From Bettongia penicillata ogilbyi (Eukaryota; Chordata; Mammalia; Diprotodontia; Potoroidae), in assembly GCA_023548195.1 (NCBI GenBank), contig JAJHZJ010000496.1:12243070-12307069 (forward strand): a stretch of 64,000 nt of DNA. Direction: 5' to 3'. Both the position numbers and the translations under genes were made by a program. The notes below the pieces were generated by a model. It saw only the letters and a program-made list of their open reading frames with translations, did no database searches and was not told the DNA's origin. Every line of letters starts with the position of its first letter. Position 1 is the stretch's first letter. Shown one piece after another: positions 1-13,900 of the stretch.

Positions 1-1698
1 TCTAATCCTGATTTTTTTTTTTTTACTCTAGACTTTTATAGGGTATTTATTTCAAAGCTCCAGAAATCTTATTTTGGTATCAGGTACTCTCTGTAGAGCA
101 GCTCTGGGGCACTTGAAGTTCTTGAATCAGTGCCTTCAGTAGTCTCAGTCTGCTCTCCTGGTTACAGGGTAAATCCTAGTCCTCATCACCTGAGAAAACT
201 AAGGAAAAGTATAATCTTTGTTTCTGTATTCTAGCCTTCGTATTAGCTGCCAAATACTGCTCCTTTCTATACACTGACAGAGAATTAAGAATAATGTATA
301 TCTTTGATGGAGAAAATGCATAGATATAGATGCTTCGTAGAAGTTCAACATAAACTGGCTACTTTTGTGCTCTCCTCTTAGGAAAAAAGTTCTCCCATCT
401 CTGTTAATCAAGGTGGCATTGCTTGAAAATTTGTATTAAAATTGGATCTCACTCTGGGTCAGCTTTCAGTTGAATAGAGTACCTGAGGAACTTGATAATA
501 GAATATATACCTTTTGTAAACAGGAAAGAGAAATCATAAGGGATTTAAAAATGTTTATATTCCTACCTGGAATGATATTTGTACCTTTCTCAGTATTAGG
601 GTAATTGGAGGGAATATAGATATAGGCAGAAGGCACAGGGAGGCTTGACTATGAAGGGATGATATCTAAAAATAAAATAAAGTGTGGTGAATGTACTGGG
701 AGAGGTAGAATGGGGTAAATTATCTCACATAAAAGGGATAAGAAAAAGCTTTGACAGTGGAGGGGAAGAGGGGGAAGGTGAGAGGGAATGAGGGAACCTC
801 ACTCATTGGATTTGGCTTAAGGAGGGAATAACATACACACTTAATAGACTGTGAAAATCTGTCTTACAGGACAGTAGGGAGGAAGGGAATGGGGCGGGGT
901 TAATCAGAAGCAAACACTTTTGAGGAGGGTCAGGTCAAAATAGAATAGAATAAATGGGGGTGCAGGATAGGATGGAGGGAAATAGAGTCGTTCACAACAT
1001 GACTATCATGGAAGTGTTTTGCATGACTACACATGTATAACCTACATAGAATTCCTTGCTTTCTCAATGGGTATGGGTGAAGGAGGGAGGATTTGGGAAT
1101 CAAAAGTTTTTAAAACAAATGTTAAAAATGTTTTTATATGCAACTGGGAAAGGAGATATACAGGCAATGGTGTATAGAAATCTGACTTGCCCTACAGGAA
1201 AACAGAAGGGAGAAGAGGATAAGAGAAGGTGGGGGCATGTGGTAGAAGGAAGGGTAGATTGGGGGAAGGGGTAATCAGAATACATGCTGTCTAAGAGGAG
1301 GGGGAAGGGAGAGAGAAAGTTTGGAACTCAATCTTGTGGAAATGAAATAAATTTTTAAAATAATATGTATAGATTTAAACATAACTTAGGTTTTTAAATG
1401 GTTTCATTACAAAGATGTTCTAAGATGTTTAATTGAATGGTCTTACTAACATAGTTTGAAAAGCTGAGCTGTTAAAGTTAATAGCTTTAAAGAGTAACAG
1501 CATTATTTTTTCAAGTAACAAATTTTTAAAAAATCCTTAGTAGCTGATTCAATCCATTATAACATCGATAAGATCTGGTGTTTTTGGATGTTTGAATACA
1601 GTGTGATGCCACCGGTTCTCTTGGACTGGGGTGGAGTAGACTAAATGTACAGGCTCTGAAAGAAAGATGATTCATGAGGCTTCATCTTTTTATTCCAG
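1..1698 (+). other. FXR1: FXR1 intron (partial) upstream of the first visible exon
   Basis: No exon was recognised in this stretch. About half of it (roughly 525-1365) is a 5'-truncated HAL1/L1 3' end on the + strand. The rest, including 1366-1698 just upstream of the acceptor, is AT-rich unique sequence. Confidence 0.7.
525..1365 (+). mobile_element. 5'-truncated HAL1/L1 3' UTR fragment
   Basis: The fragment begins near aacaggaaagagaaatcata and follows, with many substitutions, the 3' UTR of the full-length HAL1 at 37,040-38,110. Shared landmarks are cataagggatttaaaaatg, tagaatggggtaaatta, acttaatagactgtgaaaat, the polypurine blocks (gaggggaagagggggaagg) and the final gaaatgaaataaattttta. 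It is much more diverged than the two long HAL1 copies, so it is an older insertion. No target-site duplication was found. Confidence 0.75.
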
Positions 1699-1906
1699 GA
1701 AGTAGAGCAGCTAAGAATGGAGAGGCTGCAGATTGATGAGCAGCTCCGGCAGATCGGTATGGGTTTCAGACCCTCTTCCACCAGAGGGCCTGAAAAAGAG
1801 AAAGGCTATGCCACTGATGAGAGTACCGTTTCTTCTGTACAAGGTTCTAGGTCTTATAGTGGAAGAGGCAGAGGTCGTCGGGGCCCTAATTATACATCTG
1901 GTTATG
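1699..1906 (+). CDS. FXR1: FXR1 exon with nuclear export signal and first RG repeat
   Basis: This 208-nt exon is preceded by ttttattccag and followed by donor gtaaaa; it begins in phase 0 and ends after the first base of a Gly codon. It encodes [20 protein letters not shown], equivalent to the leucine-rich export signal of FMRP, then [20 protein letters not shown], then [20 protein letters not shown]. The middle segment is optional in the family and is bounded here by its own splice-like sites (separate entry). An upstream ATG at 1717 is internal, not a start. Confidence 0.95.
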
Positions 1907-4900
1907 GTAAAAATAATGATTCATATTTACTGATGTTACGCAGTTATGTGTTTTTGGGGTAGATGTACCTGTTTATGTTGCATTGTTCATGAAACTTAAA
2001 CTTTCCATATTTGGTAGGAAAGCCTAACATTCCTCTCCTTAACCCTAATTTTCCTATCCACGGATTTGCCAATTGATCTTCAAAGGAGAGTGAATGAACA
2101 ACTAACTGAATGGGTAGTTCAGCACAGTGATTGGTAATAAGAAGCAAAGGGCTGTTTGAAGAAATGAAAAAAGACATCTCCTCTGTGGATTAATTGCTTG
2201 TGTTAGACATTGTGGTAGTCAAATGAAGCCTGTTAAAGTACCTGACCCTCATGCAAATGGATCTTGTGCAGGGACCTTCTGGGGGTTCCAGGCAATAGAG
2301 CTTTGTTGGGGTTTTGGGTGGTGTTTTCCGGCCACCCCTGATGTCCCTGATCGCCTTCCTTTTTTTTCTCCTTTGTTATGTTTACCTCCATTGTGGAAAT
2401 AGGCTAGGAATTGGAAAGGCATTGCCAGCCAATGGACGCATAGCTAACTAACCTGTCACTCTAGATGCGGACCCTCTTTTCATTCCTTTTCTGTTTAGGA
2501 GTCAGAGAGTTTCTTCTGTTTATCACCAAATTTTTCTTTGTAAGAGACACTTGAAGGTTCTGTCTAGAAGCCTGGTTTTTAAAGAGTTCTTTATTGTTAA
2601 AATGTGTGTTTTAAAGGTAACTTAGCCCACTATTTCTTTTTTATTTATTATAGAAATTTTAGCACATTTCAGGTGGATTTTGAGATGCTAATAGAAATAA
2701 ATGCAAAATGGTCAAGATTAAGACAGTTAAAACTAAAACCACACGTAAAGGAAAATTATCTCAAAAGGAAACCAGAATTAATAAAACTAGGCATCTTCAA
2801 TCATTGTGTTTGGGCGCTGAATTGGTCACCTGGTTACCATGGCAAAAAGAACGCTGCCTTTGAAGATGTTTTCTGAGAAAGTAAAAGGAGGTGCCTGTTG
2901 AGACAGTTTCCGCATTCACACAGACACTGGCCCTATTGATTCTTTTTTCTAGTAATAGATGTGGGATGTCAAATGTTAAAATACTTCTGCAACAAAAAAA
3001 AAATGCAGAAATTTTGTTCTGTGACAGTACTTGTATTGACCACATGTTCAAGTGTGATGGCAAAACCTGTTGTCACAAGTATGCCTTGGCTTCCTCTTCC
3101 TCCACCGCACCACCAAATGAACAAATTATGTGACAAGTCAGGAAAAATGCCTTCACATGACAGTTACTATTTGTTACTTTGTCATAAAAGATGTATTAAC
3201 ACCAATGAGTTAATTTCTTTGGACTATTTTACTTGTATTTTGGGTCACATCCAGTGTCCTTGGCATAACATGTTGCTGTGTGGTAGAACACTTTTGTATA
3301 CTACCCATTTTAAGCCTGAGGCAAAAACTGAAAAAATAGAAGGCATAATTATATTGTGATTTAGTAGTGTTCTTTTCCCCACTTTTACAAATAATTGCTT
3401 TTTTTTAATCTCCCCAATTACTCAGTTCTTGCTTTTTCAATTATTTTGAAATCTAAAGAAGCTGAAAGTGAACCCCCCAGTATTTGATCACCTCCCCTGG
3501 ATTATGAGTCAGTCTCCACTGTCTCCCCTACAACCTCCACAGAGCTGCCAAAGGGCTTTTCTGAAAGCCCCCAGCTGACCACAGCACTCCCTGGAGCAGA
3601 GTCCAATCCAAATGTAATTTGGAAATGTTTTACAAAATGGTGTTAATAAGTCAACATGCAGCTTGCAGGTGTGGTGACCTCTTATTCAGTGAGCAGTTGA
3701 TAAATAACACTCCCGACTCCTCCCTGCTTTTCCAGATAGATTGTTCCTCTGCCCCCAGTATCTCCGCCTCACTGAGATAGCTGGCAAGAAGCCGGTCCAT
3801 GTCCACATAAATACCCAGATGCTTCTGTCCTTCCCCACCTCCCCATGTGCCTTAGTTACACTCCTATCCCACCTTTACTCTGTTCTGATCCTCAGCAGCC
3901 TTGAAGGACTAAGCCTTGTTGATTTTCTCCAGCCCCGGTACCTCCAGCTCACTATTACACGAACTTGTGTCTGTGTCTGTCTGTCTGCGCCTTCACACGC
4001 TGCGCACCCCTTATGTGTGTGTTGGCCTTTGTTCATCTGCTGAGAAAATCAAACAATACCGCTACGTGAAGAGAACTTTGCCAGTATTAAGAAGCATATA
4101 ATAATTTGGGAAAATCACAAGCAGAAAGCGTTTTGGATTACTCAGTAAGCGGCACTGCTGCGTCTAAATCACTTCAGGGCAGTTCGTAGGGTTGCCGTGG
4201 CTGGCTGTTGCTTTTGAATTGGATTTAGTCTAAATTTGGTTTGCAGATGTTTGTTTCTATGCTATTACTCTAGTCTAAGGCTAAAGAAGTTCTTGTGTGT
4301 TTTTTTCAGGAATTTAAAAATACGGACAGGTAGACCTTAAATATTTACTAAAATGATTTTTAAAACTTTCTTTCAAAAAGGTATTACTGTTTTTCTGATC
4401 ATTATTAGAGTGTTTTTGTAGTAATAATGTGAAAAAAGAATTATCTGTTATTAACACTTTATTGTTTCTTGTGGTTGTATTCCTTCAGATTTTGAAATCA
4501 TAATTTTAACAGAAATTAAACTATTTGAGGAGTATTTTGCTTCACATTTATTTAATAGGCCCTCTTCCTTCCCCACTCAGACTATACTTTGTGGTAAAAA
4601 AAAAATTTTTTAAAGGCAAGTTGAGACAGTTAAGATACTGATTAGATTTGACTGTATATAAACAACATCTCATAATCATACATGTCCTCTTTTTTCACAC
4701 TACTCTTCTCCTTTGGAAGAAGGTTATTCCTCACCTCCCCACACTCTGTCAAATTTTGGTCATTCTAATTACATAGCTTTCGTTTAATTTCATTTTTGTT
4801 TCCATTGTTGGTGGCCATTTTGTCAGGTCCTGTGACAGTTTGCAGCACTTCTCATGTAGCTGAGAGTTTATGATTTGAGAACTGATTGTCTTTGGTCACG

Positions 4901-7900
4901 TAAATATATTGGGAAATGGTTCTTGCTGTTATAGACTCTTGGGCATATTAGGCTTTTAGTGGAGTTAATTGAGGCAAAGATCAATACTTTCCTTATCTTA
5001 GCTGAGGAAAAGCTTTTCAAATTCAGGTAGTCAGATAATTTAAACAGAAGCTGTTAGCCCATAGAAAGTTTGGAGGCATCATCTTCTCCCTTGGGAATTA
5101 TTAAAAATGAGAGAAGGAATTAAATGTGATGGTAGAGATACAATAGTGAGGATCAAACCTGTGAAGAGAATTTCAGTAGTAGTTAAAGCTGTGGAGCTTT
5201 GCAGTGAGCTTCATTGGCTAGCTGAGTGAAGTTCGAAGTTTGTTCTGGCTTCCTCCCAGCTGCTCCTTTTCAGTCCTTAGACCCACCTTTTCTCTCAGCC
5301 TTCTTCAGTAGCCATTGGTGCCTCTTGGTGGCCAGCTTTTCCTGTCCCACCTGTGACTTCTCAGGGTGATTCACTGTTATGGGTGATGTAGATGTCCTTT
5401 ATAGTCCAAATGTCATTTTTGGTTTAGAAGTTTTTTTGTTTCTCTGAATACCTTTGAAAACCAGATAGATTCCCCTCAGCCTTTACGTTGCTATTGTCAG
5501 TCTTGCCTAAAAGCAGTGGATGGAGCAAAGAAATGACTTGATTCAGCTGTGTTCAAGGCTACCTGTATGTGCTGTATGCTAATAATTTTCTTAATATTGG
5601 GAATCCTTTAAGACTTACCCTTTCCTTTTCATTTTACATTTCCATTGTTATCTTTGCCAGCCATATAACCTTGTGACAAGTTCTCAGGTTGTAAAGCTGT
5701 TTACCTCACAGTTAGGAATATTTAGGGTCTTTGAAGTCTATACTGACCATTCCTAGAGAGGTAAAACTATTCATCTTAATATAGTATAACCTCCCAGTTT
5801 TTCTTTTAGTATGCTTAGAACTTGCCATCTTCTCTTTGTGTGTCATTACTGAGTTGTAGTTGTGCTCTAGTCAAACATTGAGCAGCTTGTGAAAAAAAGG
5901 GATTTTTAAGAATTTTCTTAGCAAAAGGGGAGGTAGGAAAGGAAGAGACTTTCTTTGATCTTTACTAAAGCTATTAAAATGTTTGAACATTTTATATAAT
6001 GGAATGCATAATTGAGAATAGTTACCAAGCAACTTCAGTTATTTGTAAGTTGTCCATTTTTGTGTGACTGGAGTGACTTATGGTTGTTCATAGAAAATGC
6101 CTGGAAAATAAATACAGTTCATGTCAATTCATTAATTCTTTGTGTACTGTCACCCATTTTAAATAGTTTGCGTGACACTTTGCAATTTGGAGCATCAACA
6201 GTTTTGAAGATGCATATTCTCTTGGGGCCTGTGGTCTGTTTTAGGGGCCAGGATCTCTAGCCCATAAAATAAATCCAAAATGTCAAAGACAATACACATT
6301 TAAGTACTTTACTATTTTTTTAAAATTGATTTTAGTTTTCAACATTCATTTGTTTCCAAGTTTTCTCCCCATCTCTCCCCTCCCCTGCCCTGAAATACCA
6401 TGCATTCTGATTATTCTTTCCCTTTACTTTCCTCTTTTTATTATAGTATGTCCATTAGGATTGTAGAGAACGTTGGGCTGGGGACAGGAACAACTAGGTG
6501 TGAACTGTGAAGAATGGATAAGGTACACAGGAGGACGGCATTCTTTGTAACAGATGTTTGTAATAGATGTAAAAGGCATGGGAATAGAAAATAAGAATCA
6601 TGTAGAAAATATGAAAATTTGACAGAAATCCTAAATATATGATAAAAGGAATGTAAATAGCCCTTGACAACAAATTGAATTTTGACCTATTTCTGTTGTT
6701 CCAGTCAACTGTACTCCACTTTTGTGCTGTGTTTGTGTGATTTCAGATCACAAGTCTGTTTTCATTGTTATGAAAGTCGTAGAAGATAGCCAGAACTTCA
6801 GCTTGGTATTTCCAGTTTTTATCGAGATAGAGAACTCAGATTATTAAAGTTTCCAGACACAGCATCTTTGTGAACATCCAGATCTCTCAATAAAATTCTG
6901 AAGTCTCACGTTTTAGTCATGTGGCACTTGGCACATCTTAACTTTAGGTATTTTCTGCCTGAGAAAAATAAGTTTTTCAGAATTATTGATGATGGCATTT
7001 TAATTTGGCAAGAGTTAGTGCTACTTCAGCGTTTTAAGCAGTTAATTTCATTATATTTTGTTTAGAGGTAGATATTGATATCTAAGCAAATATTGACTGA
7101 AAAGATGTGTTGGCTTGATCCAATTAGTTTGTTCTTTTTTGATTCAGGCACAAACTCCGAACTGTCTAATCCCTCTGAAACAGAGTCCGAACGTAAAGAC
7201 GAGCTGAGTGATTGGTCACTGGCTGGAGAAGATGACCGAGAGAGCAGACACCAGCGGGACAGCCGGAGACGCCCTGGGGGGAGAGGCCGAAGCGTTTCAG
7301 GGGGTCGAGGGCGTGGGGGACCCCGTGGTGGAAAGTCATCAATCAGCTCCGGTAATATGCTCTGCAATATAAGGGTCATTTCTCTTGAAAACTCATGTGA
7401 GCCTGGCACTCTTTAGTTTCCTGTTGTAAAGCTGTTAGATATACTATACAATTGCTACTTCTGCTCTGTTCTCACAAATAGGTGAGGGATACACAGCTAT
7501 GTTTATTAGAAACAGGGGGTGCCCACAGAACTTTAAGATTCTCCCCTTTAGCAGAGTAGTGTATGCATCAGGTTAATTAAGTAGTGGGAGTGACAACTCC
7601 AAATTTTTATGTTGGAAGACTATAAACCAAAGAAGTGAGCCTACTGTTTGATAACTTACGTGTTGGATACATAAATCAGAGCATAGTTTTTATCCTGCTC
7701 TGTATTCTATTCTAACATGTCTAGTATGAGCAGAAGCCCTATAGGTGTCACATTAAAAATTTTCATTATATTGCAAGCCTTTATCAAAAGGAATAGATAC
7801 TGTTTCACAATTAATTAAAAAGATGATAATTCAGGACCATTCATTGAGCCCCCATAGGCTTTGTTGCCCTCCTTGTATGTCTTTAGTGGTATCCTTTGAC

Positions 7901-10900
7901 CACTCAGTATTATGTTGTTATGCTCCTAGTTACTGTAAAAAAATAAATTTTGGGGGAGGTCTTGTTTGGTATGGGAATCTTCCTAAATACCTTCCTCCGA
8001 ATAACCCTAAATCATGGGTTATTTATATTTAGTTCTCTTGAGGTATTTGACTGTAGTGAACCCAGGAGACAGCATGTTCTACTTTGAATTAGGAAGGACT
8101 TAGATTTGAATCTCAACCATAAGACAGAACTGAATGACCAAAGTCACTGAAATCCCCTGAGCTGTTCCCTTTCCTCATCTCTAAAATGGGAATGGGAATA
8201 ATAGAGTAGCAGCTTCACAGGATTGCTGTGAGGCATTGTTTAATGGTAGAAGGTAAATTGCTTTAAAAACTTGGAAAGGGCCATAAAGAGTCCAGTTACT
8301 TACTGGTAAGTGAATCAGTTTTACCAGTAGAAGAGCAATAAGCTTTTCTCAGGTTATCTAATCCCTAGTAAACAAATCTAATAAATTTTCATCTTTCTGC
8401 TTTTGTGTAGAATTGTGAGATTGTTTCTGTTCAGAGTAACACCACTGAACTCATTGCATGGAAGCACAGATACTTATTTGTAGATGACTACTTAAAAGTA
8501 GGCCATTAAAAGCCAGTGTAGCCATCAGCCCATAATTTGCTAAGGAAAAAGTTCTTTCAGTAATAGAGTAGTGTATTAAATGAACTTTAGAGAAAGTGTG
8601 GCATTAATGTTTTGATGTTTCAGATTTTGAACCCCTTAGAGTTTTATATGGAGAAACACTTTTGATAGTGTGACTTTTTTTCATCTATTTTCAAGTGTTT
8701 GATGTTTGGTGAAATTAGTGATATAGCAAATAAAAGACTGGGGCATAATTTTTTTTTTTTTTTTTTTTCAAACGAATACAGTGCTTAAAGATCCGGACAG
8801 CAATCCTTACAGCCTACTTGACAATACAGAGTCCGACCAGACTGCAGACACTGATGCCAGTGAGTCCCATCACAGCACTAACCGCCGTAGGCGGTCTCGT
8901 AGACGGAGGACTGATGATGATGCTGTCCTCATGGATGGAATGACAGAGTCAGACACTGCTTCTGTTAATGAAAATGGTCTAGGTATGTAAACGTTTAGGT
9001 ACATATATAGTTTTAAATGTGATTTACATGTTGAATTTTAGTTGAGAACTCATTGTAAGCAGTATTGATAACGTGTGTCTGGACATAATAAGTAAGACCC
9101 ATATAACGCTAGTTCTCAACCTGTAAAGCCTGTTTTGTACCAAATACCATGGCTTTGTCAATGTGGGTAGGAAAATTTCAGTACCTGTCAGGGCTGCTGT
9201 TTAATCAGTGAAGTACTAAAGCAATATAGGGTATCCTTCCCTTGTTGCCCTGATGAGATGCCTTCCTCAGATACCACCCCTCAGTGAGAGATCAAAACTT
9301 CAGAATTGGAACTTAAATTCATATGTTTCTGTTAACACCTTACTTGGAAGTTGTATAGGTCTCTGCCCATATTTATATGTGTGCTTGTAAAAGCAGGTTA
9401 AAATGTCAGTATTATGGAAATATCCCTGCCCATAATCCCCTAGATGACATGGCCTTACCTCCTTAATAGTCTGAGGAATGTATGTGATTCTTAAATGTTG
9501 TGCATTCCATAATCTGTAGATTATATTCAACTTATCTCTTTGTAGAGTGTTTAAGATATAGCCATGTATTTCATAAAAGTACTGTATATTGTTCATTATT
9601 GATGTTTGTTTAAACAATCTCTCTTTCCCCCTTAAATCTTTGAAGGAAAGACTTTTTATTGTCAGAATAGTTCATGGTAAACTTTGCAATTGCAGATGAT
9701 AGTGAAAAAAAACCCCAGCGACGCAATCGTAGCCGCAGGCGTCGCTTCAGGGGTCAGGCAGAAGATAGACAGCCAGGTAACTTGAGTGTGGACCTGTTGA
9801 TAACATCAGGTCACAAGCATGAAAAAATGTCATGTCTGCTTTTAAAAAAATATCTATTTTCTATTTAACTGTGCACACATGTGTGCATATACATTGAAGA
9901 TTTGCATTGCATAAATTGTTGACTCAACTAATAAGACACAATAAGTGTTTAATAACCTGTCTAATTGAACTAATATTTTGTCTTGTTCTCCTCCATGTCC
10001 CAGCCCTATACAAACAAATTTTATGAGAAGAATATCTCACCCCCACTCCATCTCCCTTTCCCTCCTTCTATTTTGACATAATTGTCATACTCTTCACATT
10101 TGAGATGGAAGGAAGTCTGCTCTGGTCCCCAGGAGTGTGTTCTAGATTGTGATTGAGATGGACTGACGTGTGGGCAGCTTGCATGGTGGTGCCTGATTAT
10201 TGAACCTGGATCCAACACCTCATGTTTATGGGCCATTATGATGATTTTTTAAAAACCAAATATTAAGTGTCCCTTTTTTCTAACAAGGCAAATGCATGTT
10301 CTGTTATTATGGTGTGTGTGATTCCCTTCCTTTATACTTACTAACCTTTTGAAAATTAATAATACTTAACCTAATTTAAAGAATGCTAACTCATTTTAAA
10401 AGAAATGATCATGATTTGTACTTTAAAGGAAATTATTTGCTCTGTCTGTTGTTTTGAGCACATTTCTATTTCTTATGTTCAAAGAAATCACATGTATAGT
10501 TCCAGTGAAGAAATTGTGTAAGCCAGAAATAAACCCTTTTAAATTGAGCAATTTTTGAATTTTTTTCATAACACAGCCTTTCGTGGTTCTCCCAAATAAA
10601 ACTTGAAAATGCCAATACCCTTAGGATTTAATCTAAATATCCTGGACATAAAAATCCATGGCAAAACTGGTAAAGCTTTTAAAAGTAATTGAAAACTCAA
10701 AAAAAGGACCTATCCCGTTCATGAAGTCAAAAGTTTTATGTGAAATAATCGTCCTTTTTGATACCTTTAATTTTGTGATGCACTTGGGTTTTGGTAGATT
10801 AAAGGACATTGAACACTACACTCCTACAGCAAATCCTTTTTGTCAATCACAAGAGTATTCCGAGGTCCTCCATTCTTCTATAGCTGTTCCCAAATTTGGA

Positions 10901-13900
10901 AAGATATTAAAGGCATATTTCCACTCCCACTTACTTTAAATCTGTGATCATTGGTCTAAGTGCTTTATTATCTGCCCTGCCCTTTGGTCCAGCTGACTTC
11001 TCTTTCCCCACTCTTCAGGGCCTGTTCTCACTCTATGGGCACCACTTCAATCCCAGACTACTGGGAGTCAAGGAAAAATGAAAGGAGGGCAGCCTAGGGG
11101 CCTGAATTCCAGGCACAGAAGCCAGCACTGGAAGAATCATATTCTGTGCTAGTGCAAGTGTCCCTTGCAGAATCAGTGCACATCCATTGGCATTTAATTT
11201 TCTAACATGCATTTCATTCAAAATATTCAAGAAATGTTCTACAAGAGTCAGCTTGGTGTAATGGATTGCATCCTCCTGGCATGTGGACAACCTGGGTTCT
11301 AATCCTCCCTCTTGAGATGTACTGGCTGTGTGACCTTGGGCCAGTGCCATCACCTTTCAGTGACTCAGGCAGCCCTCTTAAAAGACTGAAATTTCAAAAA
11401 AGGTGCTGAGTTCCCCCTCTGCATCTTCATTTACTCACCCAAACCACAAGTCCAGTTTAAAAAATACATTAAAAATGACATTGCTGTTTGCATCCCTTCT
11501 TTACAGTAAACTGGAACAATTTCATATTTTCCCAACCTTGCTCATGCTATCTCACCATCTTTCAGCATGGATTTACATTGGCAAAAGGTTGAACAGGGAA
11601 ATGGTCTTATCCCAAAGATGTCTTCAAGTTGTGTCTCAGCTCACTTTTGAAATTGTACATTGGACCAAGTAGAATTAGATCTCTTAGGTTATGGAAATTG
11701 GATGTAAGCTGTTTTTGAGAAGACCTAATGTAGTTTACTTAGCTTCTTAGCTTTACTTCCGTGCCTTGAATGGTCAATAAAAAAGTGCCTGGCTCTTTCT
11801 CTAGATAATTCCAAAAACTTAATTTAAAGAATGCTAACTTAACTCATTTTAAAAGAAATGATCATGATTTGTAATAGCAGGGCAGCTGCTCCCCTTTTTT
11901 GCCTAAGAATGAAGCCACTAGTTGAAGCCAGAAGCATGGTTAAAATGATGCTGAGAACCATTTTAAAATTGATGCTGCTGCTGTAAAGAAATGCACATGT
12001 AAATACACGCACTCTCTTGTGCTTATGTGCAAACACACACACACACACACATACACACACACACCTGAGTCTCCTTTTCAGTTGCACTGAGGTGGGAATA
12101 TTTGTGATGGAAAAGGCAAGAAGGAGGTGCTTTCAAGATAGGAATCTATTTGGAAAGAATTTGTGAGCTAAAAAAGCTGAGAGGTCTAGAGTAGTTAACC
12201 AATTTCTGGATCTTTTATTGGTATATTCCTATTTCAGAGCTTGGAACAAATGACAAAACACCAATACATATAATTTAAAAAATAGTTGTAATTAGCCAAT
12301 TAAAGTTTGTAAATAATTACATTGAAGCAGTCACAATGAAGACTTTGTAGAAATGAACCAGAAATGAACTATCTGGGGAGATTTTCCTTGAAATTGGGAA
12401 ATTATTTTCAGTTAGTGTTTTAAAGATAGGCATTGTGGCACAGTTTGTAGGGGAAGATACATCAGAAGACTTGGGTTTTTACTTCTAACACATAGCTCTG
12501 TAATTGGACAAGTCACCTAATCTCTGCTTTGAGCTTAAATTAGAGATGTTATGAATTGCTAATCTGCTAAATAAGTGGAGGCACATTTATCCCAGGCATT
12601 CTCTTCAGTGATGAAATCCTAGTTCTAGGCACCCAACCCCCACCCCCCACCCCTCCACCTCCCAATAGATCATCCACTCGGGACAGATGTCCATTAACTT
12701 GAGATTTATCCACACATGCCTCATATTTAGATGCTTTTAAGAGGATTATACTTTTATAAATTTTATGCAACTTTAGTTTTCATTATTCATAGAGTTGATG
12801 TTCCCCCCCCACACACACACACACATAGGTTTTAACAGCCATTGTAAATATAATTCTGTGCACTTTGTTGTCTGGTTTCCTACACGCAGAGAGCATATGA
12901 ACACATCCCCTTTAGGATTGGTATTATGCCCTGATGTCAGCAATCATAGGTAGTAAATAATTGCCTGTGGAGCTGCCTCAGTTATTTTGGTTATATCAGA
13001 GCATCATGGTAATTTGTCATAATTCTAGGCCACCCTCTGTCCACAGAACCAGAGTGACCTTTATGGTCTTCCTCAGAGTTTCAGGTTTGCTCCACGTGAG
13101 GTTGGTGTGTTTTGTATGGTGCCAGCCCTTTGTAATCCCATCACCCCCCACACACCTCCCCAAGCCAGACACACGTGGCAGGGTCAGGAGAGTGATTCCA
13201 GAGTCCCCTTTGTACCTAGGTGTGTCCTTTGACTGGTGTCAGCCTGTTTGTTAGCAGGTTGCCCTGCAACTGCTTGTTACTTAGATAATTCTCCATGATG
13301 CTTTTCATTTATGTCCTCTATTCTTGATTTAGATGCAATATGTTGGCATTAAATGGTAAAATATACATGCAAATGTTATTTCATTTGTGCTTTTTAAAAA
13401 GCTGTTTTTTAAAAAAACAAACTTGCATATCTCTGACAATTTGAGTTTTCTTATTAAATATCTCCACTTATAAGAATATTGTTCCTGCATCATTATTTTT
13501 TGACAAGTGAAAATTTGCAAAGCATTGTGCAGGATTTAGCCATGTAATTTATTCCTTAAAGTTGAATGGAGGTTTTCAGCTTTTAAAAATGTTTCATTTT
13601 TAAAATTCATCAATTAGTATTCGTAGAAATTTGTTCTTTTGATTTTGCTGTAGGGTGTAGGAGGTGAATACTAGTTTATTAATTTTTGTATTCTGCTCAA
13701 AGGTTGAAATTAGTGGGGGAGGTCCATAAAGGTTGACAGTTTCTGCTGCCTTCACATGCTTATGTCAACTATTTTTCCTTCTTTGCAGTGGAATCTGAGG
13801 TTGTTGGGGTCGATTTTATACTACGGTACTCAGCCCCGCAATCCCTTGCTTATCTGCCATAAGCAGCAAAAAAAACCCGTAGCTGAGTGCTTGGCAAAGA

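Noticed and set aside
2604..3359. Possible retrogene or extra exon in the FXR1 intron (90- and 132-codon frames)
   Set aside because: Frames overlap on different phases, no recognisable protein, no splice sites joining FXR1, no A tail.
7062..7416. Separate small gene over FXR1 exon (113-115 codons on either strand)
   Set aside because: The + frame is the FXR1 exon running into intron at both ends; the minus frame is its shadow.
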